A stretch of 20,304 bases of DNA from the NCBI GenBank assembly GCA_910588365.1, contig CAJUQS010000189.1, positions 1 through 20,304 on the forward strand, given 5' to 3'. Below, one piece after another: positions 1 through 7,272 of the stretch; the first letter of the stretch is position 1; each line of letters begins with the position of its first letter. The DNA is from an uncultured Oscillospiraceae bacterium. GTDB lineage: Bacteria > Bacillota > Clostridia > Oscillospirales > Oscillospiraceae. The position numbers were made by a program, and so were the translations under genes. The notes under the pieces are model-generated. The model was not told where the DNA came from. It made no database searches and saw only the letters and a program-made list of their open reading frames with translations.

Positions 1-63
1 ATCAAGTATGACGGCCTGGGCTTCATCCCTCTGGATGAGCTGATGAAAGAGGAAACGGCGTGA
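1..63 (+). CDS. 3' end of an unidentified plus-strand gene (partial)
   Basis: The first 60 bases read in frame 1 as IKYDGLGFIPLDELMKEETA and end in TGA at 61-63. The coding frame is open from the window edge, and a hairpin overlaps the stop codon, as at a gene end. Only 20 residues are visible, so I cannot assign a family. It converges with the minus-strand purine operon, so it is unlikely to be co-transcribed with it. Confidence 0.6.
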   Translation: MKYDGLGFIPLDELMKEETA

Positions 64-78
64 CCAAAGCCACGCCGT
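55..78. terminator. Convergent hairpin, probable bidirectional terminator
   Basis: ACGGCGTG (55-62) pairs perfectly with CACGCCGT (71-78) around an 8-nt loop. On the minus strand the stem is followed by TTCCTCTTTC, a T-rich tail suiting the end of the ygeY operon. On the plus strand the tail is poorer, but a second small hairpin (GAAAAC 84-89 / GTTTTC 95-100) and T-rich DNA follow. It lies between two converging genes. The remaining gap to 194 shows nothing else I can support. Confidence 0.45.
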
Positions 79-194
79 CCCTTGAAAACACTACGTTTTC
101 AGCTTTCTTGCATTTTTACTGTTTTACGGCCACCGCCCCTTTGTTCGCGGGTGCTCCTTCCGGCATATCAGCGGAGACGGCCCGCGCCGCCGCG

Positions 195-1379
195 TTACTT
201 CAGCAGGGCGCGCATCACGCCGTAGTAGCACTGGGACACCTTTTCCAGCTGCTCCAGCTCGATGTACTCGTCGATGGTGTGGGCCAGGTTCTCCCGGGAG
301 GGGCCGATGCCCAGGGTGCGGATGCCCGCCTCCCCGGCGTAGTGGCTGCCGTTGGTGCAGAAGTTGTACTGGGTGATCTCCGGCTGGAAGCCCATGGACT
401 CCAGCTGAGAGAGAACGTCCTGGACGAAGCCCTCCTCGCGGCTGTAGAGCCAGCCAGGGAAGAAGCGCTCGCCGCGGATGGTGTCGCCGGTGTAGCAGAC
501 CTCCTCGCCCACGGCGTAGGAGACCTTGATCTTCATGTTGGGGTCCTCGGCCATCAGGCGGTCCGCCAGGGCCTGGAGGGGCGCCAGGACGCTCTCCTTG
601 GTCTCCCCGGTGAGCAGGCGGCGGTCATAGGTGGCCCGGCAGTGGCTGGGCACCACGGAGGCGCCGGGATAGGGATCGGACTTGATGTCCGTCAGCTCCA
701 GGATGCCGTCGCCCAGGACGTCGTGATGGGTGGGCTCCAGCCTGCGGATCTCCTCGATGACCCGGCACATGCTGTAGACCGCGTTGACGCCCTTCTCCGG
801 GTTGGCGGAGTGGGCGGGCACGCCGAAGGTCTCCACCACGATCTCCCCCCGGCCCCGCTGGCCGATCTTGATGTTCAGCTGGGAGGCCTCGCCGATGATG
901 ACATAGTCGGGCTTGACGCAGGCGCTGATCTCCCGGGCGGCCACGCCCTCGAAGCACTCCTCGTGGACCACGCCGGCCACGTAGATCTCCCCGGCGAAAT
1001 CACCGCCGCAGTCCTGAGCGAACCAGCCCGCCGCCGCCAGCATGGCGGACAGGGCCCCCTTCATGTCCGAGGTGCCCCGGCCGTACATCTTTCCATCCAC
1101 GATCTCCGCCCCAAAGGGGTCGTGGTGCCAGACGGAGGGGTCCGGCACGGGAACCGTGTCCATATGGCCGTCAAAGAGGATCTTGGGGCCCGGGCGGCTG
1201 CCCTTGATATGGCAGATGCAGTTGCCGTACTTGTCCACGCGGACGCCGGTAAAGCCGTTGGCCTTGGCGTAGGCGTCCATTTCAGCGGCCGCAAGATTCT
1301 CCTGGCCGCTGTAGCTCTTGGCCTGAATCATCTTCCGGCAAAAGGAGATGAGCTGGTCTTTGCGTGTCTCGTTCAACAT
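195..1379 (-). CDS. ygeY: YgeY-like M20 family metallohydrolase
   Basis: This 394-residue cytosolic enzyme is a zinc-dependent amidohydrolase/peptidase of family M20, closest in my reading to YgeY, the hydrolase found in selenium- and purine-linked clusters of enteric and gut bacteria. Metal-site motifs are visible: GHMDT with H72 and D74, GRGTSDMKG with D105 as bridging ligand, VHEE with catalytic E140 and ligand E141, IIGEAS around E164, and a C-terminal AHTIDE motif carrying the last His. The start is supported by GGAGGAG about 8 nt upstream; that sequence overlaps the end of the preceding gene, whose stop lies 5 nt away. It is the last gene of the operon. In purine-degrading clusters YgeY is expected to act on a ring-opened ureido or amino-acid-like intermediate; the exact substrate here is unknown. 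Alternatives are acetylornithine deacetylase or dipeptidase relatives. Confidence 0.85.
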   Translation of the reverse strand: MLNETRKDQLISFCRKMIQAKSYSGQENLAAAEMDAYAKANGFTGVRVDKYGNCICHIKGSRPGPKILFDGHMDTVPVPDPSVWHHDPFGAEIVDGKMYGRGTSDMKGALSAMLAAAGWFAQDCGGDFAGEIYVAGVVHEECFEGVAAREISACVKPDYVIIGEASQLNIKIGQRGRGEIVVETFGVPAHSANPEKGVNAVYSMCRVIEEIRRLEPTHHDVLGDGILELTDIKSDPYPGASVVPSHCRATYDRRLLTGETKESVLAPLQALADRLMAEDPNMKIKVSYAVGEEVCYTGDTIRGERFFPGWLYSREEGFVQDVLSQLESMGFQPEITQYNFCTNGSHYAGEAGIRTLGIGPSRENLAHTIDEYIELEQLEKVSQCYYGVMRALLK

Positions 1380-1384
1380 GTCGT

Positions 1385-2599
1385 TTACTCCTCCGCGTTG
1401 ATTTCATTGATGTAGTCATAGAACCGGCTGGAGTCCCGCTCCAGCTGGAGATCCTCGGCCGTCTGGGTGGCAAAGGCGGCGGTCAGGGCCCCGGTGGGGC
1501 ACACGTCCGCGCACAGGCCGCAGTTGCGGCAGAGCGTCCGGTCCACCCGCATCTCCGGGAAGTCCAGGGTCCGGGCCTTGTAGCAGCAGGCCTTCTCGCA
1601 CCGGCGGCAGGAGACGCACTTCTTGCTGCCGTCGGCCTTGAAGGGCTCGAAGCGGAAGTCCAGACCGCAGACCAGCTCCTTCTTGGGGAAGTTGGGCTGG
1701 GCGGCCCGGAAGACCTCCTCAATGGAGTGGTAGCCCAGCTCCGCCAGCTTGGCGGAGAGGCTATAGCACAGCTCCTCCACGTAGGAGATGCCCTTGAGGA
1801 TGGGGGCGGTGCACACGCCCACGCCCATGGCACCGGCCATCAGGAACTCGATGGCGTGCTCGGCGTTCATGCAGCCGCCGGAAGCATAGAGATTGCGCAG
1901 GCCGGGGTGGTTGCGGGCAATCTGGGCGTTGATGCGCATGGAGATGGGCCGCATGGCGGACCCGGTCATCCAGCCGAAGCCGTCGCCGCTCTGCATGACG
2001 GGGGCGGCCCTGCGGATGTCGATCTTCAGGGTGGGGCCGATGGAGTCGATGGCGCACAGGCCGTCCGCGCCGTGCTCCAGACAGCGGCGGGCGGTGGCCA
2101 CGGTGTCCGGCCAGTTGCCGCTGAGCTTGCAGATAACGGGGATGGACACGTGGCTCTTGGCGTAGTCCAGCATGGGCAGCAGGGTGTCCTCGGTGTAGGA
2201 CACCAGCTCGATGATGTGGGCCCCCGCCTTCTCCACGTCCGCCACAATGGCCTTGGCCTCGGCCAGGGTGTGGCCCACGCTGCCGATGACCACCGCGCCG
2301 GCGGCCACGGTCTCGGGGATCTCCTTCTCATACCACTGGAGGCGGTCGGAGTCCGCCCACTTCTCGCAGTTGATGAGGGAGTCGCCGTTGATGGTGCTCA
2401 TATGGTGCACGGGGTTGATGGCCGCGCCCAGGCGGATGGTCTTGGTCACCACCGCGCCGCAGCCGGCCTGATGGCCGCGGATCATGCCCTCCGCGCCGTA
2501 GCACAGGGGCCCGGAGGTCAGAATGAAGGGGCTTTGCAGCCGGTGTCCGCAGAAGTCAATCTGGATGTCCGCGCCGGTCAGTTTGTTCCGATCTAGCAT
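1385..2599 (-). CDS. PreA-like dihydroorotate-dehydrogenase-fold protein with C-terminal 2x[4Fe-4S] domain
   Basis: The 404-residue protein has an N-terminal FMN-binding TIM barrel (about 10-300) and a ferredoxin domain with CVSCRRCEKAC (C328, C331, C334, C338) and CRNCGLCADVCP (C357, C360, C363, C367). This is the layout of PreA, the catalytic subunit of NAD-dependent dihydropyrimidine dehydrogenase. Barrel features include ICKLSGN near K158 and ASGGCMNAEHAIEFLMAGA (239-257), with VCTAP (262-266) as in PreA phosphate binding. The usual NxSCP catalytic loop is not recognisable: the matching place reads ELVSYTED (131-138). The substrate is therefore probably not uracil or thymine, or the chemistry differs. 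No PreT (GltD-like) partner is in this operon; a GltD-like protein is encoded at 12894-14729. The start has only a weak Shine-Dalgarno (GGTGGCAGG). A reductive or oxidative step on a purine-derived ring is my inference. Confidence 0.75.
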   Translation of the reverse strand: MLDRNKLTGADIQIDFCGHRLQSPFILTSGPLCYGAEGMIRGHQAGCGAVVTKTIRLGAAINPVHHMSTINGDSLINCEKWADSDRLQWYEKEIPETVAAGAVVIGSVGHTLAEAKAIVADVEKAGAHIIELVSYTEDTLLPMLDYAKSHVSIPVICKLSGNWPDTVATARRCLEHGADGLCAIDSIGPTLKIDIRRAAPVMQSGDGFGWMTGSAMRPISMRINAQIARNHPGLRNLYASGGCMNAEHAIEFLMAGAMGVGVCTAPILKGISYVEELCYSLSAKLAELGYHSIEEVFRAAQPNFPKKELVCGLDFRFEPFKADGSKKCVSCRRCEKACCYKARTLDFPEMRVDRTLCRNCGLCADVCPTGALTAAFATQTAEDLQLERDSSRFYDYINEINAEE

Positions 2600-2612
2600 A
2601 GCCTGCCACCAG

Positions 2613-2630
2613 AGGGCGGAATGCCGCCCT
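2613..2630 (-). other. Intercistronic stem-loop
   Basis: AGGGCGG (2613-2619) pairs perfectly with CCGCCCT (2624-2630) around a 4-base loop in the 42-nt gap between the dipeptidase and PreA-like genes. On the minus transcript no U-tract follows, so it is more likely an mRNA processing or stability element than a terminator. It sits just upstream of the weak ribosome binding site of the PreA-like gene. Confidence 0.45.
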
Positions 2631-2641
2631 GCCTTTCTGTA

Positions 2642-3520
2642 TTATATTTGCAGCAGCCGGGCGAGATTGCCGTAGAAAATGGCCCGGATGAGGTCTTCTC
2701 CGTAGTTCTTGCGCTCCATGGCCTCCGCCAGGCGGCACATATCCTCCGCGCCGCGGATGCCGCCGGCGCCGGTGATGTCCCCGTCCCAGTCGGAGCCCAG
2801 GGCCAGGGTCTTCTCCCCGCCCAGCTCCAGGAAGTGCTCGAAGTGGGCCAGCAGGGCGTCCATGCTCCCGTCTCCGCCCACAAAGGCGGTGAAGAGGTTG
2901 ATGCCCACCACGCCGCCGCTGTCCCGCACAGCCAGGAACTGGTCGTCCGTCAGATTGCGAGTGTGGCCGCACACGGCGCGGCTGTTGGAGTGGCTGGCAA
3001 GGATGGGGCCCCGGGCCGCCCGGACCAGATCCCAGAATCCGGCGTCGGACAGGTGGGACACGTCGGGCAGGATGCCCAGCTCCCAGGCCCGCCGGGCAAA
3101 GGCGATCCCCTTGTCCGAGAGGCCCCGCTCCGGCTCCTCCCTGTGGGACCCGGACAGGGCGTTGGCGTGGTTCCAGGTCAGGTTCACGCACCGCACGCCC
3201 CAGGCCCGGACCGTTTCCAGCCTGCCGGGATCGCAGTCGAGCAGCTCGGCCCCCTCGATGGAGAGCACCGCTCCTTTCATCCGCTCCGGCCACCGCTCTC
3301 TGCTTCCGGCGAAGAGCTCCGCCTGCCGCCGGCACTCCCCGAAGCGCTCCTCCGGGGGGATATCAGCGCTGTCGGCGAAAATCGCGAAGATCTGTCCCGC
3401 GGGCTGGTAGGCGCCCAGCCGCTCCAGATCGCACTGGCCGCTGTTTTTCAGCAGGCTCTCCCCGGTGTGGAGGCAGCGGCTGAGGGTGTCGCAGTGGGCG
3501 TCAAAGTAGGGGAGCCGCAT
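2642..3520 (-). CDS. Membrane dipeptidase (renal dipeptidase) family M19 protein
   Basis: The 292-residue protein belongs to the binuclear zinc M19 family, which hydrolyses dipeptides. The ligand set can be followed: DAHCD (H9, D11), LSIEG (E89 as bridging carboxylate), DVSH (H156), ASHSNSR (H177), and LGSDWDG (D244). There is no signal peptide or lipobox, so the bacterial protein should be cytosolic. It is somewhat shorter than typical members. The start overlaps the upstream 2Fe-2S gene by one base (TGATG), and AAGGGG lies upstream, so translation is probably coupled. Being embedded between a molybdenum hydroxylase and a PreA-like protein suggests it acts on an amide or dipeptide-like product of ring opening rather than on nutritional dipeptides; that is inference. 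Confidence 0.88.
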   Translation of the reverse strand: MRLPYFDAHCDTLSRCLHTGESLLKNSGQCDLERLGAYQPAGQIFAIFADSADIPPEERFGECRRQAELFAGSRERWPERMKGAVLSIEGAELLDCDPGRLETVRAWGVRCVNLTWNHANALSGSHREEPERGLSDKGIAFARRAWELGILPDVSHLSDAGFWDLVRAARGPILASHSNSRAVCGHTRNLTDDQFLAVRDSGGVVGINLFTAFVGGDGSMDALLAHFEHFLELGGEKTLALGSDWDGDITGAGGIRGAEDMCRLAEAMERKNYGEDLIRAIFYGNLARLLQI

Positions 3521-4011
3521 CAGCCGATCCCCTTCCCCGCCGCCTTCAGTTCCTGGGCCGCCTCGTAGATGGCCACCGTCAGCTGCTCATAGCCGGTGCA
3601 GCGGCACAGGTTGCCGGAGATGGCCCGGCGGATCTCCTCCACCGTGGCGTCGGGGTTTTCCTCCAGCAGGGCCTTGGCGCTCATGATAAAGCCGGGGGTG
3701 CAGAAGCCGCACTGGAGGGCGTGGTTGCGCAGGATGGCCTCCTGGATGGGATCCAGTCTGCCGTTTTCCCCCACCCCCTCGATGGTGACGACGCTGCTGC
3801 CCTCCACGGACGCGGCCAGCACCAGACAGCTGGTCACCGCCTTGCCGTCCAGAATCACCGTACAGGCCCCGCACTCGCCCACGGCGCACCCCTCCTTGGT
3901 GCCGGTCAGCCGCAGGTCCTCCCGCAGCAGATCCAGCAGGCGGCGGTGGGGCGTGGTCTCAACGGAAACCGGCTGTCCGTTCAGGGTAAAATTCACTGTG
4001 ATCTTCTTCAT
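3520..4011 (-). CDS. xdhC: 2Fe-2S subunit of xanthine dehydrogenase-family enzyme
   Basis: The 163-residue protein is the small iron-sulfur subunit of a molybdenum hydroxylase. It has a plant-ferredoxin-type [2Fe-2S] domain (GCAVGECGAC: C42, C47, C50, plus C62) and a helical [2Fe-2S] domain (QCGFCTPG: C101, C104; LCRCTG: C136, C138). These clusters carry electrons from the molybdenum site to FAD. The start has GGAGGAG seven nt upstream, and the preceding FAD-subunit gene stops 3 nt before it. The order Mo subunit, FAD subunit, Fe-S subunit makes a complete three-subunit enzyme. Length and all eight cysteines are normal. The symbol follows E. coli xdhABC usage and indicates family, not proven orthology. 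Confidence 0.92.
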   Translation of the reverse strand: MKKITVNFTLNGQPVSVETTPHRRLLDLLREDLRLTGTKEGCAVGECGACTVILDGKAVTSCLVLAASVEGSSVVTIEGVGENGRLDPIQEAILRNHALQCGFCTPGFIMSAKALLEENPDATVEEIRRAISGNLCRCTGYEQLTVAIYEAAQELKAAGKGIG

Positions 4012-4014
4012 CGC

Positions 4015-4893
4015 TTACTCCTCCTCCCAGCCCATGGCTCCGGTCAGGGCGTCGCACACCACGGCGCTGACCGCGGGCTGCTTGTATTCGGTGGACCACC
4101 GCACGCCGGTGCGGCGGATCATCTCGTCGGAGACCTCCACCCCCGCCGCCTCAAAGAGCTGGCGGGTGGGAGCCTGGCCCACCAGGAGGGCCTCGGCGGT
4201 GGCGGTGCGGGCAGGCACCCGGAAGATGCACCCCGGGGCGATCCGGGCCTCCCGGATGACGCCCTCGCCGTCCAGCAGGAGGGAGACGGCGGCGTTCAGG
4301 CGGGAGATTGCCAGGGCCTTCCGGCGGCCCAGCTTTACAAAGGCCGTGCGGGAGCCCTCGGGGAGCTTGGCGAACCAGAAGCCCCGGACCAGCTCGCCGG
4401 GAGCCAGATCCAGCGCGCCCTTGTCCCTGTAGAGACTGGCCAGGGGCAGCTCCCGGCGGCCGCCGGGCCCCTGGATCTCCACCTGGGCGTCCGCCAGAAT
4501 CAGGGCCGGCAGGGGATCGGAGGCCGGAGAGGCGTTGCAGATGCTGCCGCCGATGGTGCCCCGGTTGCGGATCTGGGTGGAGCCCACGGTGGCGCACGCC
4601 TGGGAGAGGCAGGGCAGGTACTGCCTGATAACCTGGGAACACTCCAGATCCGTGTGGGTGGCGAGGGCGCCGATGGCAATCCGTTCACCCTCGTCCCGCA
4701 CGTAGCGCAGCTCGCCCGCCAGGCCGGTGATGTCCACCACCTGGTCCAGGTCCTTCCAGCGCTTATCCCTCTCGTGAATCTGAACCATCAGATCGGTGCC
4801 GCCTGCGATAACCCGGCTCGCCTTCCCGCCGTCCGCCAGAGCGGCGCAGGCCTCGTCCACGGCGGCCGGACGGATATAATCAAATTGAAACAT
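4015..4893 (-). CDS. xdhB: FAD-binding subunit of xanthine dehydrogenase-family enzyme (CoxM/XdhB/YgfM-like)
   Basis: The 292-residue protein is the flavin subunit that takes electrons from the 2Fe-2S clusters. FAD pyrophosphate-binding motifs are seen at IAGGTD (29-34) and TIGGSICNASPASD (113-126), preceded by the typical STQIRNRG. There is no cysteine-rich insert of the kind that binds an extra 4Fe-4S cluster in 4-hydroxybenzoyl-CoA reductase. The start has AAAGGAG upstream and lies 12 nt after the stop of the Mo subunit gene. In E. coli the equivalent gene ygfM also sits beside ssnA and xdhD. It is the only CoxM-type FAD subunit in the window, although there are two Fe-S subunits and three Mo subunits. 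Confidence 0.92.
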   Translation of the reverse strand: MFQFDYIRPAAVDEACAALADGGKASRVIAGGTDLMVQIHERDKRWKDLDQVVDITGLAGELRYVRDEGERIAIGALATHTDLECSQVIRQYLPCLSQACATVGSTQIRNRGTIGGSICNASPASDPLPALILADAQVEIQGPGGRRELPLASLYRDKGALDLAPGELVRGFWFAKLPEGSRTAFVKLGRRKALAISRLNAAVSLLLDGEGVIREARIAPGCIFRVPARTATAEALLVGQAPTRQLFEAAGVEVSDEMIRRTGVRWSTEYKQPAVSAVVCDALTGAMGWEEE

Positions 4894-4905
4894 AGCCCTT
4901 CTCCT

Positions 4906-7260
4906 TTACAGTTTTTTGCCCAGGAGCACGGACTCCAGGGTGCAGGGGTTCTCACGGATGCGGCGGCCGGTGGCGTTGCAGACCGCGTTGGCGATGGCCG
5001 CGGCCACGGCCTCGGTGGCCGGCTCGCCGACGCTCTTGGCGCCGTAGGTGCCCACCTCGTCGCCGCACTCGAAGATGTTCACCTGCATCTCCGGCGCGTC
5101 CATGGCGGTGGGCAGGATGTAGGAGTCGAAGTTCAGGTCCTTGACCCGTCCGTTCCTGACCTGCACCTCCTCGGTGATGCCGTAGCCCTGGCCCATGACG
5201 ATGCCGCCGTAGATCTGCCCCCGGATGAGGGCGGGGTTCACGGCCGTGCCCACGTCGTGGCTGGCGGTGACCTTCTTGAGATCCACATAGCCGGTCTGCA
5301 TATCCACCTCCACCTCCGCAATCAGGCAGGCGTAGGAGAAGGTGGGCGCGGCCTTGCCCTGGCCGGTGGCGTGGTCCTGGTGGAAGGCCTCTGGCGTGAA
5401 CCAGGCGTAGGTGCTGGTGGGCAGGCCGGACCACAGGGCGCTGTTGGCCACGGCGGCAATGGTTACGGACACGTCCGGGTAGTCCTTCAGGAAGATCCGC
5501 CCCTGCTTCAGGTCCAGATCCTCTATGGTCAGCTTCTCGTAGCCGAGGGTCCCGGCGGGCAGGCCGTAGCGCTTCTCCACCTCCTCCAGGGGGAGGGAGC
5601 GCATTTGCAGCGTATCCTCCAGCAGGAGCCTGTGCATCTGCTCCCCGGCCTTGCGCACCGACTGCGCGCCCATGACCGTCCCCCGGGAGGCGGCCGTCAT
5701 GCCGCAGTCGGGGATGGAGAAGGTGTCCGTGCCGTGGAAGAAGATGCTCTCATAGGGGCACCCGACGGCCTCGGCGGCAATCTGGGCGTAGGCGGTCTTG
5801 AGGCCCTGGCCGTTTTCCGCCAGGCCGGAGCTGATGTTCACCGATCCGTCCTCGTGGACCATCATGAAGCACCCGGAGGCGTCCGGGGACTCCGCGCCGA
5901 AGCCGCAGCTGCGGTAGCAGATGGACATGCCGATGCCCTTGCGCTTTTTCCGGGAGGTCTGGTTCCTGTAGGCGGCCCGCTTGCGCTGGTAGTCGGTCTG
6001 CTCCACCGTGTAGTCCATCATCTCCTGGAGAACCACGTGGCTTACCGGGGCGCTGCTGGCGGTGAGGGAGCCGTCCTTGAGGCAGTTCAGGCGCCGCAGC
6101 TCCACCTCGTCCATGCCCAGCTCCTCGGCCAGCTCGTCGATGAGCTGCTCCTGGGCGAAGATCAGGGAGGGCGAGGAGTAGCCCCGCATGGCGCCGGAGT
6201 GGAGGTTGTTGGTAAACACGCCGAAGGTATCGGTGGAGATATTGTCAATCTCATAGGGGCCGGAGGAGTGGAGGTTGGCCCGCCAGTTCATGAACTGGGT
6301 CTGGTTGTTGTAGGCCCCGGAGTTGTCCACCTGCTCCCCCCAGAAGGCCACGATCCGCCCGTCCTTTTTCGCGCCGATCTTGTAGCGCAGGCGGAAGGGA
6401 TGGCGCTTGGCGCTCTCCAGGAAGGAGTCCGTCCGGGAGAAGACCAGCTTCACCGGCCTCCCCGTCAGCTGGGAGAGGTAGGCGGCCCGGGCGGCCACCA
6501 GCCCCACGCCCTCCTCCTTGCCGCCGAAGGAGCCGCCCAGGGTCTCCTGGACGATGCGCACCTTGTTCATGGGTGCGCCCAGCACGTCGGCCACGTAGCG
6601 GCGGGTGAAGAAGGGGTTCTGGGCGGAGGCGTGGACGGTCATGATGCCGTCGTTGGGGTTGCGGTAGGCCACCACCGCCTCGGGTTCGATGTAGGAATGC
6701 TCGATGTACTGGGTCCGGTACTCCCGCTCGATGACCACGTCCGCCTGGGCAAAGCCGGCGTCGATGTCCCCCTTGCGGATGCTGTACCTGGACTCCTGGA
6801 AGATGTTGCCCGGGTGCTCCGGGTGGATGACCGGCGCATCCTCGGCCATGGCCTCCTCAATGGTGTACACCCCGGGGAGCTCCTCGTACTCCACCTCAAT
6901 GACCTCCAGGGCCTCCTCCAGGGCCTCCCGGGTCTCGGCGGCTGCCATGGCCACGCAGTCGCCGGCATAGCGGATCACGTCCGTCAGATACATGTAGGAG
7001 GCCCAGCTGCGCTTCTTCGGCATGTCAAAGCAGGTGACCACCGCCGCCGCGCCGGGTACGGTCCGGGCCTTCTCCGCGTCGATCCTCAGCACCCTCGCGC
7101 TGCTGTAGGGGCTGCGCAGCACGCCGGCGTACAGCATCCCGTCCATAAAGATGTCCGCCGCATACCGGGCGCGGCCCGTCACCTTCTCAATTCCGTCCAG
7201 CCGGGGTTTGGACCGGTTGATGACATCAAATTTCTCAATTTTTGTTCCAACAAGTGGCAT
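4906..7260 (-). CDS. xdhA: Molybdopterin-binding catalytic subunit, xanthine dehydrogenase type
   Basis: The 784-residue protein binds the molybdenum cofactor and hydroxylates its substrate with oxygen from water. It has the N-terminal a/b hammerhead domain (about 20-130), followed by the Mo-binding domains with GGSFGGKE (242-249), AMRGY (357-361, R359), ENGQG, and a GEP motif near the C-terminus (E746), which is the general base. By manual alignment E249 matches bovine xanthine oxidase Glu802 and R327 matches Arg880, the two residues that bind the purine; aldehyde oxidases lack this pair. The CO-dehydrogenase loop VAYRCSFR is absent. The start has GAGGAGGAG upstream, 12 nt after the ssnA stop. 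A purine (xanthine or hypoxanthine) is the most likely substrate. Labile selenium in the active site is possible but cannot be seen in sequence. Confidence 0.93.
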   Translation of the reverse strand: MPLVGTKIEKFDVINRSKPRLDGIEKVTGRARYAADIFMDGMLYAGVLRSPYSSARVLRIDAEKARTVPGAAAVVTCFDMPKKRSWASYMYLTDVIRYAGDCVAMAAAETREALEEALEVIEVEYEELPGVYTIEEAMAEDAPVIHPEHPGNIFQESRYSIRKGDIDAGFAQADVVIEREYRTQYIEHSYIEPEAVVAYRNPNDGIMTVHASAQNPFFTRRYVADVLGAPMNKVRIVQETLGGSFGGKEEGVGLVAARAAYLSQLTGRPVKLVFSRTDSFLESAKRHPFRLRYKIGAKKDGRIVAFWGEQVDNSGAYNNQTQFMNWRANLHSSGPYEIDNISTDTFGVFTNNLHSGAMRGYSSPSLIFAQEQLIDELAEELGMDEVELRRLNCLKDGSLTASSAPVSHVVLQEMMDYTVEQTDYQRKRAAYRNQTSRKKRKGIGMSICYRSCGFGAESPDASGCFMMVHEDGSVNISSGLAENGQGLKTAYAQIAAEAVGCPYESIFFHGTDTFSIPDCGMTAASRGTVMGAQSVRKAGEQMHRLLLEDTLQMRSLPLEEVEKRYGLPAGTLGYEKLTIEDLDLKQGRIFLKDYPDVSVTIAAVANSALWSGLPTSTYAWFTPEAFHQDHATGQGKAAPTFSYACLIAEVEVDMQTGYVDLKKVTASHDVGTAVNPALIRGQIYGGIVMGQGYGITEEVQVRNGRVKDLNFDSYILPTAMDAPEMQVNIFECGDEVGTYGAKSVGEPATEAVAAAIANAVCNATGRRIRENPCTLESVLLGKKL

Positions 7261-7272
7261 AACGCTCCTCCT

